From contig NZ_DS990132.1 of assembly GCF_000187895.1 (NCBI RefSeq), positions 62,001-126,000 on the forward strand: DNA of 64,000 nucleotides. Direction: 5' to 3'. The translations under genes and the position numbers were made by a program. This stretch comes from Phocaeicola plebeius DSM 17135 (GTDB taxonomy: Bacteria; Bacteroidota; Bacteroidia; Bacteroidales; Bacteroidaceae). How positions within the stretch are numbered: position 1 is the stretch's first letter; each line of letters opens with the position of its first letter. The notes below the pieces were generated by a model. That model was not told the origin of the DNA, did no database searches, and saw only the letters and a program-made list of their open reading frames with translations. Shown here piece after piece: positions 1 to 9,089 of the stretch.

Positions 1-543
1 TTCCGGCAGCAGCTTAACAAACCGCTCCAACAAGACCAACAGCCTTTTGTCCTTGAACACCCTCCGGAAGCACCACATAACAAAGTCCTGCCGCGCATTG
101 TCATAAAACCTCCGGATGTCAAATTTGTATGCGTAAAGCGTGCCTTCCGGATTTTTTTGCAAATCGGTACGTATGCAGTTCATCAGGTCATGAGTACCGC
201 GCCTTTTGATGCTTGCACCGGTTGTCCGGATATAACGTTTTTGCAGGTGGCGGTCCACCACATTCATGATGGCAAACACAGCGATGCGGTCTTTCATGGA
301 CAGGATCTGCAAAATACGTTTTTTACCGTATTCTTCAATTTCCCTCTCATGGTAGCCGCCCAGCCGGAATGAGCCGTCCGCAATGGAAGCCGTCAGTTCG
401 GTGATAATCTTCTCCCTATGGGCAAGCAGGAATCGTCCCTGCCTTGACCTCTTACGATCGGTTCCGCGAAGTACCGAATCGAATGCCTCCGACATATTGG
501 AGTATTCGATGATTTCCTCGATAATATATCCTTCCCTGCGCAT
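1..543 (-). CDS. DGR reverse transcriptase, N-terminal part (runs off the left edge)
   Basis: Only the first 181 codons are in the window, read leftward from an ATG at 543; an in-frame TAG two codons upstream fixes this as the first possible start. The fragment shows the group II-intron-like RT pattern used by DGR enzymes: a Gly-Lys-Lys-Arg segment followed by a Lys-Asp-Arg-Ile stretch (residues about 73-87), a Gly-...-Lys-Arg-Arg-Gly region (109-116), and FDIRRFY at 151-157, whose Asp152 is the expected first catalytic aspartate. The second catalytic box (usually YxDD) must lie outside. In a DGR the enzyme copies the template RNA with errors at adenines and the cDNA replaces the variable repeat. 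It lies directly downstream of the template repeat. No accessory Avd gene is visible in the window. Identification rests on these motifs plus the TR/VR pair. Confidence 0.88.
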   Translation of the reverse strand, partial: MRREGYIIEEIIEYSNMSEAFDSVLRGTDRKRSRQGRFLLAHREKIITELTASIADGSFRLGGYHEREIEEYGKKRILQILSMKDRIAVFAIMNVVDRHLQKRYIRTTGASIKRRGTHDLMNCIRTDLQKNPEGTLYAYKFDIRRFYDNARQDFVMWCFRRVFKDKRLLVLLERFVKLLPE

Positions 544-746
544 AAGCTATTGGTTAATAAACATGGAAGATGAGGGCCTTCCTTTCCCCGGGTCTGACTT
601 CTTCGAACTGATAACAGCCTACCAAACTCCACCCGACGCGTGATTTTTCAGCTTTCCACCTTTTCTGGTGCTGTTGCTGTGGCTTGCTCCCCTCGGCACC
701 GCTTCGGGGACACGTCCCCGCTGCTGTACGCCGATTTGTTAGATTT

Positions 747-859
747 CCAGACGCGAGCCGACATTCGCACCCGTACTCGAAGCATCGTTATTCGCATTCG
801 CATTCGACACACCGCCATTCGCATTCGCATTGTTGTACCCGCGATAGACCACACGGACT
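747..859 (-). repeat. DGR template repeat (TR)
   Basis: These 113 bases match 1350-1462 at a constant offset of 603 except at six positions (765, 798, 804, 825, 833, 836). In the sense orientation (minus strand) every one of the six is an A in this copy, the hallmark of an invariant template. Read in the frame of the target gene, this copy is rich in AAY codons alternating with GCG. It is non-coding, lies between the target gene and the reverse transcriptase, and is followed on the sense strand by a 200-base spacer before the RT start. GC-rich self-complementary sequence around 689-725 may fold in the template RNA. Confidence 0.95.
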
Positions 860-918
860 ATTGGGGAACTCTACCGCTTGCAAAGTTACTGATTTAACAG
901 GCAAAACAGATAAACGAA

Positions 919-1161
919 TTACACTATCATCCAAAATAAAACGGATATACTGCCACCCGCGACGGTGAGCCCCCAATCAATCCAGTCCCAAGGACTTCCC
1001 CGAAGAGTATCTTTCAGTTCCAGACAGGAAGCTGCAATGGCCGCAGCATAAAAGGCCGTCCAAGGAGTAAATCCCAATAGACCTACCATCAAACCACCGA
1101 TAAGATGCTTGTAACGGTTACTCATTTTTAAAAATGCGATAATCTTTTTCATATACCTCAA
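919..1161 (-). CDS. small membrane protein between VR and TR (possible holin or DGR-associated gene)
   Basis: This 80-residue reading frame has a basic N-terminus and two or three hydrophobic segments (roughly residues 20-48 and 62-80), separated by an acidic/Trp-rich hairpin (LKDTLRGSPWDWIDWG). Such a small, multi-span, charged-loop protein is compatible with a holin or phage membrane protein. The frame is transcribed in the same direction as the tail genes and lies between the two DGR repeats, where accessory DGR genes are often found, but it does not look like the helical-bundle Avd. Internal Met codons at residues 4 and 13 are alternative starts. Function unknown. Confidence 0.65.
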   Translation of the reverse strand: MRYMKKIIAFLKMSNRYKHLIGGLMVGLLGFTPWTAFYAAAIAASCLELKDTLRGSPWDWIDWGLTVAGGSISVLFWMIV

Positions 1162-1179
1162 AATTCTATTTTTTCGACC

Positions 1180-1193
1180 GGCTTCGCCGGCAT
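1180..1193 (-). other. short GC-rich hairpin downstream of the VR-bearing gene
   Basis: The segment contains CCGGC-TTCG-CCGG, a compact stem with a stable tetraloop, about 90 bases past the stop codon of the variable tail gene. DGR target genes often have a hairpin shortly downstream of VR that promotes homing. It could equally be a weak transcriptional attenuator before the small membrane gene. Confidence 0.35.
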
Positions 1194-1281
1194 TTGAATA
1201 CCTTTTAAATGGAATTCGGAAACCATCCGAATCCCGTTCTTTCGTTTTAGTCGCTTCGCTCCACGCTTTGGCGCTTTGCGC

Positions 1282-4200
1282 TTACGCCACCTCGCGTATC
1301 GCCTTGTACGCTGCCACGCTTTGCGCCCGGACGATTTTGCCGCGGAAGGCCAGACGCGAGCCGACATACGCACCCGTACTCGAAGCATCGTTATTCGCAT
1401 ACGCATGCGACACACCGCCATTCGCATACGCATTGCTGCACCCGCGATAGACCACACGGACTGTAGCGGTGCTTATCCAGTACATGTCGGTATAGTAGGT
1501 GGAAGATGATCCGTTCAAATTACCTACCGGAACCATGTCCATATACTTGCCGTGCGCCACGCCTGTAATCCACTGACCGCTGTCCTTCTTGCCCTGTACC
1601 ATACGGATACTGCCGTCAGGCATCCAGATGCGCCATTTGCCCTGGTTGCCGCTGTCATTCGGCAGATCCACGCCGTCCATCATGTCATACTTGTTGCCGT
1701 AGATGTCCTCGTAGCCCAGGCAGCAGATATTGTTCACCTGCACCACGGTCGCCTGTCCGTATTCGTCCCGGCTCTTATACCAGGCATACTGATGCACCAG
1801 GCCGTCAATCAGCGAATTCGTGATTTTGTTGTTGATGACATACGCTTCGTCATAGCCGATGGTGTCTGTCATTCCATGGTCGGCCGTTCCACCCGTTGTC
1901 CGGTTATTGTTATGCTGACCGGCACCGCATTGTTCCTGCATGTCCCTACGCCCGTACTTTGCATAGCTCAGGTTCGCGATGCGGCTGTGCATCAGGGCAT
2001 CTATCTGCTGCATGCCACGCTGCTGGCTGTAATAGTGGAAGTCCGTCCAGGTCATGCTTGCCGTGGTCGAAGCTCCGGTGATGCAGGCACGCAGTTTGCT
2101 TCCCACTACTGAACTGCCCACTACGGCACACAGATGCTCCTCATTGGCCACCCAATCCGGTTCCATGTCCTCTATCTTGTCGCTGTTGCTCAGTACCACG
2201 CAGTCAAACTCAGCCGTGTTCAGAATGGAGAAATGCAGAGCGGTCGCACGTTCCGGAACGTCTGCTATCAGATACATGCCGGCTTCAAATTTCAAGCCGA
2301 TGGTCGGCACCACAAGGCTCTTCAGGATATTTCCTGCATCATCCACAAATACGCTGCCTATAAGTCCCGTTCCTGGAACGCTCGGGAATCGAACACGTCT
2401 GTAGCCGGATACGTCCACCTTACATACCGAATAAGCCTTGTCAGTCGTATAGGATTCCATCAACGTAGGTTTTCCGCTCATAATCTTGCGTTCACCCAGC
2501 CAGCCGCCCTGCGTTTCCTTAATGGCATCCAGCGTCAGTACTGTCGCCTCCGGGACAGGGGGCATTTCGTCCTCCGGGTAGCTGCTGTAGCAGGCGTACT
2601 TCTTGTTGTTCAAATAATCGTTGATGCCTTTGCTCCAGTAAAACGGCTCATACATCATCCAGTCTCCCTCGCTGCCGTCCAGCTTCGCCACCGTACAGTC
2701 GTTCATGTCCTCCGCATCGGCATAGAAGTTCGAGCTTTCGTCATGCAGGGGGAAATAGGTCATTTCGCCGTCCGGGTTGTTCACCTCCACTTGCTGCCCG
2801 GCCATCTCCACCTTCCGGCTCGTAGGCATCCTGGTCACTTTGGCCAATACGCGGTGGCGCTTGGACAGGATAGCATTCACATGCCCGCTCATTTTGTACG
2901 CATTCCCGAACTTGTATCCCGTCTTGTTGTCCAGGTTTGAAATATTGGCATCGTCGGCCACGCTGTCGTCAAACTCGATCATCGTATAGGGCGGCTGCTT
3001 GATGGTCAGTTCTGGATAACGGGCGGCATACTTCTCCAGTTCCTCATCAGCCAGATACTTCGTCAGGGTCAGCTTGCCCCTCAGTCCCGAATGCCGGTCA
3101 TCCACAGCACCCGTCTGCGTATACGTTCCGTAGTCGTAATACTTCTTCAGCAGGGTTCCGTCGTCTTCCCGGTCTATCTCCAGCACGAAGCGCTCCAGCT
3201 TGCCGCTGCCGTTCAGTCTGGCCTGGTGCAGGCGTTCCAGCATAGCGAACCCGTCGATGCCGGGGCAGTTGGTGTAGCGGTAGCCCCGCACATTATTGAT
3301 GCCTTCCAGTATCAGGCCGCTGTCGGACAGCTTGGTCAGATATTCCAGGAACAGTTCCTCAATCGTGTCCGGCAGGCATAACTGCACAACGGGCGCACCG
3401 GTGGCCAGTTTCACACGGGTCAGCCCCGTACCCCTCACGTCCAGTTTCTTCAGGCGGCCCTGCCAGCTCAAGTCCAAAGTAGCCACATTGCCGTTGTCCC
3501 CGTTCCGGGCCAGCCGGTTGTTCCGCAAGTTCACTTCTTCCAGAAGCAGCATGCCGTTCGTCGAAGCCATGAACGAGCCATTCCGGTAACCGCTGGCTTT
3601 CTCCACGCTCATGTCGAGTTTTACCAGTGAGGTCAGCAGACCGAAGTTGAAGCCGATTGCGAACGCATCCTCATGCCAAACCAGCTCCTTGATTTTGGCT
3701 GCACCGATAATCTTCAGCGGGTCGTTCTCACCGAAGGCACGGGTCAGCTGCAACGAGTGGAGCACGTCCGCATCCACCACGCCGCTGTCGGCCTGCACGC
3801 CATTGCTGGTGGAAAGCTGCACACGGTACGGAATGGTCAGACGGTACTGCATCGGTTTCAGCGTGTAGGCCTTGTCCAGCGAGGACGTGGACTGGTAGAA
3901 CTGGGCGCCAAGCGTGGATACATAGCCGTATTCCACCTGTTTTAAATCGTAGCGACGTTGGATGAAGTAGTTCCGGTGTGCTTTTAACGAACCCTTCAGA
4001 CCGTAGATTTGCGGATACGTCTGTTTGGCACCGTCAGCACCTACCGGCATTTCGTTCAGGAACGGGTAGATGTATTTGAAGATACCGGACTTGTTATAGA
4101 GGCGTGAGCACCACTTCTTCATCTGTTCGGTATCGAAATGGTCAATGGCTTTCTGGATACTGAAGGCACTCATGAAGCTTGCGCCCCCGTTCCATCCGCT

Positions 4201-7200
4201 CACCATAATCTCCACAATCATGTCCCAGCAATTGGCCACGATGAGGTTCCACAGCCACGAGTTATGACCCTGCATCACATAAGCCCCGTCGCGCTTCGTC
4301 TGGCGGTTGTCGTCATACTTCCCGGTCAGGAACGACTTGTTGTCAGAACCCAACTGGCAGTCGCCGTCATAATAGTCAATCGACCATTTCACACCGTCCC
4401 ATGTGCGGATAAGCATGTTCTTCGCAAGCTGGTCCACGCCAAGGTTGAACTGCACGTACAGATAGTAGGCAATCAGGTGGGGAAGGTCGAAATACTTCCC
4501 GGCCTCTTTCCTGAACGTATCGCTCTGCCACTTGGCGGTAGGGAACTTGTCGCCGTCGTCCTCATAGTCCACCCCCTCGAACGAATGGGATTCCGTACTG
4601 TAAACCATATTCTTGCCCGCAGTCGTTTCCTTCACACACCGGTAGACAAAGCTCATCATGCGGTCGGTGGCTTTGTACATACGGTCGTACTTGTCATCCG
4701 TACCCAGGTGGTCTTTCAGGTTCGGTTCTTCCTCCGCGTCACCGCCTCCGTCCGTCCAGAAGGTATCTTTCGGATGATTAAATTCCAGTCCTCCGTCAAA
4801 GTTATAGTCCATGAAATCCTTATGCTCCGGTTCGGTACTCGGCAACCAGTGGAACAGGCACAGCGGATTCGAGTTATTCAGCGTTTCAAAGCAGACAGGC
4901 AGGTACTGCTTGTGTCCTTCCTCGTCGGCTTCCAGGTAGTTCAGCGTGTCGCCCTCGCCCCATTTCTCGCCGCCGATGGTCTCATCCTGCCCGAAGATGG
5001 GGTAGCTGTCGCTCTTCTCGTTGTTCATGTTGTACTGGCCGTAATAGGTCAGGTCTTCGTCGACACTCTTCGCTACGAACAGGTCGCACGGCAGGCCGTC
5101 GATGGCCGAACGGTAATCATCATCCAGCCCATGGTCTTTGGCGTAACGCTGGGCAGGAGTAAGCAGCCCCATTTCTTTCAGCCCGTCATTGATAAGCTTC
5201 GCACCTCCGGTATTGGTGGTCATGGACGAGTCCGAGAAGTCGCATTTGGAACATGCCAGCTTCGCGCCTACGGAGTTCCTGCGTAACTTGAAGAGATTTT
5301 TTTTGCCGGTAGTTACCACCGGATTCTTCTGCCTGCCGTTTCCGTCAATCTCCCCGTAGCTCAATGTAACCGTCCAGCCGCTTGCCGTCTTCTGGAAGTA
5401 GAAACGGAAGTTCTTTCTGGCATAGTTCACGGAAGAAGTACCCTGAATACGGACATATACGTTGGTAAGGATAAAGTCAAGCGTCCTGTCCTCTCCGTTA
5501 TAGAAACGGACCTCCCTTACCAGTTTGTTGGCCTTCTTGTCGTTCAGCTGGGCCAGTGCATCCACCACGTTCAGCGTGTCGCTCTCGCTCGGAGTTTCAC
5601 TTCCCACACTGCCCGTGCCTATCAGTACCAGGATCGAGTTCCGGCGCTTCTTCATCAGCCCCATCAGCTTCTCCATGCTCACCGTGTCTCCTTCGTTCAG
5701 CACGCGGTTGTCCTCATCCAGCGAGCGCACGCCCGGTTCCCCGTCGGCATCCTCCAGGTGGTTGCGGTCCACGATGTAGTTGTTCAGCACCTCGTCCGAG
5801 GTCAGCGCCTTGTTATAGATGCGCACGCTCTTCACGTTCAGGTCGGCACCCGCCGACTTGAACTCCAGCTGGCTTTGGATATTGAAGTTCACCTTGTCCA
5901 GCCACTTCGAGGCAGCCGATTCCTCACCGTTCACATAGAAACCGATGAGCGTCCGCTGTTCGTTCGTCTGCACATTGGGATAGAATACGTAGGTAATGCG
6001 GATGTTCGTGCCAGGCTGGAACTTCGTACCCACCGAGTCCTCATAGCGCAGCACCTGTCCGGCATCCATCGCCTCGGTCACCACACCGGTCAGGAACTTG
6101 GCCTCTTCCGGAGTCACAATCAGCCCGTACCGATTCCCGTTGTCCAGCTGTCCCAGACAGGTGATCAGCTCCGCATTCGTGTCCGTCACGTTGGCCGTGC
6201 TGTATTCTATCTCCAGCGTCATGCCCACATCGCGTATGGCAAACCCTTCGGGCTTCTCCGCCTCGTTGAAGGGACGGTAACCGCCGTCAGTCGTCAAGGT
6301 CATGCCTGCACCGCCGGACAGCAGCAGGCGGTCCTTGTGCCAGCCGCTACCGGCACCGTATTCGTTCACGCTCCACAGCACGTCCCGGAACTCCATGCGC
6401 TTGTCACCGCTCACCCAGCTTGCCGGGTTGTTTTCCGTATTGCTTCGCCCGAAAGCATCGAACGTGCACACGGCATCCGGGGCCAGGGTGGCTTCTATGT
6501 CGGGGTGCGATGTGGTGTTTACCTTCACCTCAAGCACGGCATCGCCGCACGACACACGGTAGTCCAGCGGTTCCACGTTCACGTTCGTCCGTCCGTAGCT
6601 GCCGGTCTCACCGCGTTGGAGCAGGTCTTCCTTCACAATGCTGTCCCCATTCATCACCTTCACACGTGCCGTGTACGCATCACGCTCGTAGCCGGCATAC
6701 GTGAAGTCCCAGGCAGTGAACTGCTCGGCCTCCAGCTCCGGATGTTTCCAGTCGCGCTGGAATCCGGAAGCCCGGTGGCTGAACATCATGCCGACATAGG
6801 CCGTCACACCTGCTCCGGCCTTCAGCAGGGTCAGGTAATGAACCTCGCTTGTCACACCGGAGTTCTCGTGCAGGGCATAGGCTTCCACCACGTTCGTTCC
6901 GTCCTGCATCTGTGACAGGGGAACGGTCACGTTCTTCTGCTGCACACCGCTTCCGGCCGAAAGGCCGAGGGTAAAGGCCTGTCCGCCGTTGATGCGGTAG
7001 TAGATGTTCTTCTCTCCGCTCGTACCCTTGGCTGTGAATGGAATGTTCACATCATTTTTATATCCCCCGTCGGCCAGTCCGTTACCCACCGAATAAGTGG
7101 TACTTAATTCCATAGCCACCATGGTCACCTTGGCCGTGGCCGTCTTCATCAGCGTGCCGCCCTGGTAGGTTGCCTGCGCTTCCACCTGCACGGTATAGGC

Positions 7201-7833
7201 GGTGGCATCCTGAAGGTAGGGCGAAGCGTCAAAGGTATAGCTCTGTCCAGCTGTAACACCCACAAACTCCGCATCCCGAAACTCACTGATGACGGTCGAA
7301 CCGCGTTTCACAATTACGCGGGCTTTCAGGTCGCTGTAGCCGTCCACCGTACCGCCACCGGCAGTACCCACACCCACGGAGTATTTCACCACAAAGCCGC
7401 TGCCCAGTGCCAGATACTGCGAGGCGGGAAGTCCCGCACCGCCGCTGTCCGTCAGGTCGATGTTCACCACCACCTTGTCGTCATCCGTGTACTTGGAAAA
7501 GCGCACTTCCTTCGAGCTCTCGCCGCCCTGGTTGTCCTTCTGCTTGACGGTCATCACGTACTGGGTGCCGTCCTCGCTGTCCTGCACATCCACGTCCGTC
7601 ACCGTACCCACCATCGCATCGAACACCGTTCCGGATGTAGGAGGTTTCGTCTCGCCGCTCACCAGTTCCTCGGTAGGGGTACGGTTTGACAGTTCCTTCT
7701 TCAGGAACGCTTCGATGTCATCGCCTGCATAGGCATGATAGGTGCCGTCCGGCTGTTTCTGATTCCATGGTGTTTCAAGATTCATCGGATGTTCAGTCGC
7801 GTTGATGATTCCGCTTATTTTCCTTTTTGCCAT
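1282..7833 (-). CDS. giant DGR-diversified tail protein (host-contact adhesin) with LamG-, CotH-like and LRR-like regions
   Basis: This 2183-residue protein is the last and largest structural gene of the tail block, so it is probably the receptor-contacting fibre or tip protein. The N-terminal ~500 residues are beta-rich Ig-like repeats. Residues ~540-700 look like a concanavalin/LamG fold. Around 790-1180 a pattern resembling CotH-family proteins is seen (RIQGTSSVNYARKNFRFYF; later LYVQFNLGVDQLAKNML and YDGDCQLGSDN). Around 1360-1500 are leucine-rich-repeat-like segments. The C-terminal ~250 residues resemble the C-type-lectin fold used by DGR targets and end in the variable repeat followed by GSRLAFRG. 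The fold assignments are by eye; the DGR-target role is firmly supported by the VR. Confidence 0.88.
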   Translation of the reverse strand: MAKRKISGIINATEHPMNLETPWNQKQPDGTYHAYAGDDIEAFLKKELSNRTPTEELVSGETKPPTSGTVFDAMVGTVTDVDVQDSEDGTQYVMTVKQKDNQGGESSKEVRFSKYTDDDKVVVNIDLTDSGGAGLPASQYLALGSGFVVKYSVGVGTAGGGTVDGYSDLKARVIVKRGSTVISEFRDAEFVGVTAGQSYTFDASPYLQDATAYTVQVEAQATYQGGTLMKTATAKVTMVAMELSTTYSVGNGLADGGYKNDVNIPFTAKGTSGEKNIYYRINGGQAFTLGLSAGSGVQQKNVTVPLSQMQDGTNVVEAYALHENSGVTSEVHYLTLLKAGAGVTAYVGMMFSHRASGFQRDWKHPELEAEQFTAWDFTYAGYERDAYTARVKVMNGDSIVKEDLLQRGETGSYGRTNVNVEPLDYRVSCGDAVLEVKVNTTSHPDIEATLAPDAVCTFDAFGRSNTENNPASWVSGDKRMEFRDVLWSVNEYGAGSGWHKDRLLLSGGAGMTLTTDGGYRPFNEAEKPEGFAIRDVGMTLEIEYSTANVTDTNAELITCLGQLDNGNRYGLIVTPEEAKFLTGVVTEAMDAGQVLRYEDSVGTKFQPGTNIRITYVFYPNVQTNEQRTLIGFYVNGEESAASKWLDKVNFNIQSQLEFKSAGADLNVKSVRIYNKALTSDEVLNNYIVDRNHLEDADGEPGVRSLDEDNRVLNEGDTVSMEKLMGLMKKRRNSILVLIGTGSVGSETPSESDTLNVVDALAQLNDKKANKLVREVRFYNGEDRTLDFILTNVYVRIQGTSSVNYARKNFRFYFQKTASGWTVTLSYGEIDGNGRQKNPVVTTGKKNLFKLRRNSVGAKLACSKCDFSDSSMTTNTGGAKLINDGLKEMGLLTPAQRYAKDHGLDDDYRSAIDGLPCDLFVAKSVDEDLTYYGQYNMNNEKSDSYPIFGQDETIGGEKWGEGDTLNYLEADEEGHKQYLPVCFETLNNSNPLCLFHWLPSTEPEHKDFMDYNFDGGLEFNHPKDTFWTDGGGDAEEEPNLKDHLGTDDKYDRMYKATDRMMSFVYRCVKETTAGKNMVYSTESHSFEGVDYEDDGDKFPTAKWQSDTFRKEAGKYFDLPHLIAYYLYVQFNLGVDQLAKNMLIRTWDGVKWSIDYYDGDCQLGSDNKSFLTGKYDDNRQTKRDGAYVMQGHNSWLWNLIVANCWDMIVEIMVSGWNGGASFMSAFSIQKAIDHFDTEQMKKWCSRLYNKSGIFKYIYPFLNEMPVGADGAKQTYPQIYGLKGSLKAHRNYFIQRRYDLKQVEYGYVSTLGAQFYQSTSSLDKAYTLKPMQYRLTIPYRVQLSTSNGVQADSGVVDADVLHSLQLTRAFGENDPLKIIGAAKIKELVWHEDAFAIGFNFGLLTSLVKLDMSVEKASGYRNGSFMASTNGMLLLEEVNLRNNRLARNGDNGNVATLDLSWQGRLKKLDVRGTGLTRVKLATGAPVVQLCLPDTIEELFLEYLTKLSDSGLILEGINNVRGYRYTNCPGIDGFAMLERLHQARLNGSGKLERFVLEIDREDDGTLLKKYYDYGTYTQTGAVDDRHSGLRGKLTLTKYLADEELEKYAARYPELTIKQPPYTMIEFDDSVADDANISNLDNKTGYKFGNAYKMSGHVNAILSKRHRVLAKVTRMPTSRKVEMAGQQVEVNNPDGEMTYFPLHDESSNFYADAEDMNDCTVAKLDGSEGDWMMYEPFYWSKGINDYLNNKKYACYSSYPEDEMPPVPEATVLTLDAIKETQGGWLGERKIMSGKPTLMESYTTDKAYSVCKVDVSGYRRVRFPSVPGTGLIGSVFVDDAGNILKSLVVPTIGLKFEAGMYLIADVPERATALHFSILNTAEFDCVVLSNSDKIEDMEPDWVANEEHLCAVVGSSVVGSKLRACITGASTTASMTWTDFHYYSQQRGMQQIDALMHSRIANLSYAKYGRRDMQEQCGAGQHNNNRTTGGTADHGMTDTIGYDEAYVINNKITNSLIDGLVHQYAWYKSRDEYGQATVVQVNNICCLGYEDIYGNKYDMMDGVDLPNDSGNQGKWRIWMPDGSIRMVQGKKDSGQWITGVAHGKYMDMVPVGNLNGSSSTYYTDMYWISTATVRVVYRGCSNAYANGGVSHAYANNDASSTGAYVGSRLAFRGKIVRAQSVAAYKAIREVA
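1350..1462 (-). repeat. DGR variable repeat (VR) at the 3' end of the tail gene
   Basis: This copy matches the template repeat at 747-859 and differs at 1368, 1401, 1407, 1428, 1436 and 1439, always where the template has sense-strand A (A to T three times, A to C once, A to G twice). The substitutions change template Asn/Tyr codons to Tyr, His, Ser and Cys in the last ~50 residues of the 2183-residue protein. The invariant sense-strand 3' boundary (GTCGGCTCGCGTCTGG) would act as the homing initiation sequence shared by both copies. Confidence 0.95.
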
Positions 7834-7858
7834 AATACTGTCCTTTTATAATAATCAT

Positions 7859-8053
7859 TCATTTATCAGTTTTACTGCTACCGTTCCATGCGTCCGATCC
7901 GTTCCACGGCTCGTCGCCTTTCCAGTATCCAAGTCCGAAACAGCTGCTTATCGCAGACCATACCAGTCTTGCCCCGGCATAGACAGCCGACAGGGCACGT
8001 TTCCCCACATACGCAGCCGTTATTTCCTTACCGCCTATGGTTATCATCGTCAA
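7859..8053 (-). CDS. small tail-module protein of unknown function
   Basis: A 64-residue protein starting MTMITIGGKEI, with a Gly/Ala/Tyr-rich middle and a Trp-Asn-Gly-Ser repeat near the end (WNGSDAWNGSS). Its ATG overlaps the stop of the upstream coiled-coil tail gene by four bases (ATGA), typical of translational coupling, and the giant adhesin follows 26 bases downstream. Position suggests a virion accessory or fibre-attachment protein. I do not recognise the family. Confidence 0.7.
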   Translation of the reverse strand: MTMITIGGKEITAAYVGKRALSAVYAGARLVWSAISSCFGLGYWKGDEPWNGSDAWNGSSKTDK

Positions 8054-8763
8054 TCCTCCTCATAAATCAGATACAGCGTATTCGCATCCTTGTCCTGCAG
8101 TGCCTCGTAAGCTTCCCCGCTCATCACCTCATGCCGGTAGGCCAGCAGTCTCAGGCTGCCTCCCGTTCCGGTATATACGGCATCGCCCAACAGGTAGAGC
8201 TTGTCCGGCAGGATGGCTGTCCGGTCAGCATTCATGAACATGCCGGCAGGAGGCACACCCGCCACGTCCCAGTCCCCGTACAGGGTGGAATCCATGTGGT
8301 AGGCGAACTTCCCGGCATCCGCCACATACACCACGCTGCCGCCCGGTTTGGTACTCTTGTCAGGTAAAACATTGCCTGTTTCCATCCATGAGGAAAAGCG
8401 TGCGGTAGCTCCGCCGACGGCTGCTGCCGTAGTCTGTTCCACCTTGGCAGCGGCATTTTCTGCCTTGGCTGCCGCTTCGTTGGCCTTGGTGGCCGCTTCT
8501 GTCGCGGCCTGGGTCTTTTCCTCCAGTCCGGCTACGGCTCCTTCCGCTTTCTTGGCGGCAGCCTCGGCACGGGCGGCGGCATCGTTCGCAGGCTTGCCTA
8601 TCAGTTCCAGGGGGACGTTCACCATCTTGCCGTCCTTCTCACCGGGCAGTGATTTCACACCGCTCAGCGAGGTGACGGTCTCCAAGTCCTCCACGCCGGT
8701 AGAAGATTGGAGTACACGGTCCAGCACTTCCTGGACCAGTTCTTCTTGTGTCATTTCTGCCAT
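8050..8763 (-). CDS. tail fibre-like protein with alanine-rich coiled coil
   Basis: The 237-residue product has a short helical N-terminus, then an Ala/Lys/Glu-rich heptad-like stretch (residues ~58-115, repeats of the type AAAKAE) that should form a trimeric coiled coil, then a compact C-terminal domain (~120-237) with scattered glycines and aromatics. This is the usual build of a phage fibre or fibre connector. It lies between the hub gene and the DGR-diversified adhesin, so it may link the two. The specific family is not recognised. Confidence 0.75.
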   Translation of the reverse strand: MAEMTQEELVQEVLDRVLQSSTGVEDLETVTSLSGVKSLPGEKDGKMVNVPLELIGKPANDAAARAEAAAKKAEGAVAGLEEKTQAATEAATKANEAAAKAENAAAKVEQTTAAAVGGATARFSSWMETGNVLPDKSTKPGGSVVYVADAGKFAYHMDSTLYGDWDVAGVPPAGMFMNADRTAILPDKLYLLGDAVYTGTGGSLRLLAYRHEVMSGEAYEALQDKDANTLYLIYEED

Positions 8764-8767
8764 AAGC

Positions 8768-9073
8768 CTATCCCTCTATCAGTTTTACAACTTGTGAATA
8801 GCACCCCGGGGTAAGCCCGGAAACCGCTTCCTTTATCAATACCGCGTCTTCCGCCGTTATATCAATTTCCCCGTCGGCATCCATTATCTGTATGCACAGG
8901 CGGTATGCCCGTAATTTCTTGTCGGCATCCGTCTGCTGGTTGCCACTCGGGCGGATCCCCGTCCCGTTGAACAGGCATTGCGCTACAATACGGCCGACAA
9001 TTTGCATCTCACCATTGATCTGCAACGGCAGGCCGTCAAAATCCTTGAAACTGTCATAAAAATTCACTTTCAT
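8768..9073 (-). CDS. small conserved-looking tail-module protein, unknown function
   Basis: A 101-residue acidic protein starting MKVNFYDSFKDFDG, with no signal peptide or membrane segment. It sits between the hub/tip gene and the coiled-coil fibre gene with only four bases to the latter, so it belongs to the tail operon. A small tip component or fibre chaperone is possible, but nothing in the sequence decides this. Confidence 0.7.
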   Translation of the reverse strand: MKVNFYDSFKDFDGLPLQINGEMQIVGRIVAQCLFNGTGIRPSGNQQTDADKKLRAYRLCIQIMDADGEIDITAEDAVLIKEAVSGLTPGCYSQVVKLIEG

Positions 9074-9089
9074 ATCTCAACCGAATTTG

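Noticed and set aside
543..747. Avd accessory gene between TR and RT
   Set aside because: Only ~200 bases are available and no frame of suitable length or helical-bundle character is present on the minus strand.
648..854. Arg/Met-rich frames across the DGR template repeat (and 1158-1457 across the variable repeat)
   Set aside because: They share sequence only because TR and VR are repeats; the frame at VR is out of frame with the tail gene and the repeats of Met-Arg reflect GCG-AAY alternation.
747..1462. CRISPR-like interpretation of the repeated segments
   Set aside because: Only two long copies with A-specific mismatches, no regular short repeats or spacers, and no cas genes.
4138..6915. 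Long + strand frames (382 and 385 residues) under the giant tail gene, and a similar 413-residue frame at 11,631-12,872
   Set aside because: All are antisense to tail genes with clear domains, have His/Arg/Val-rich composition and no promoter or family resemblance.
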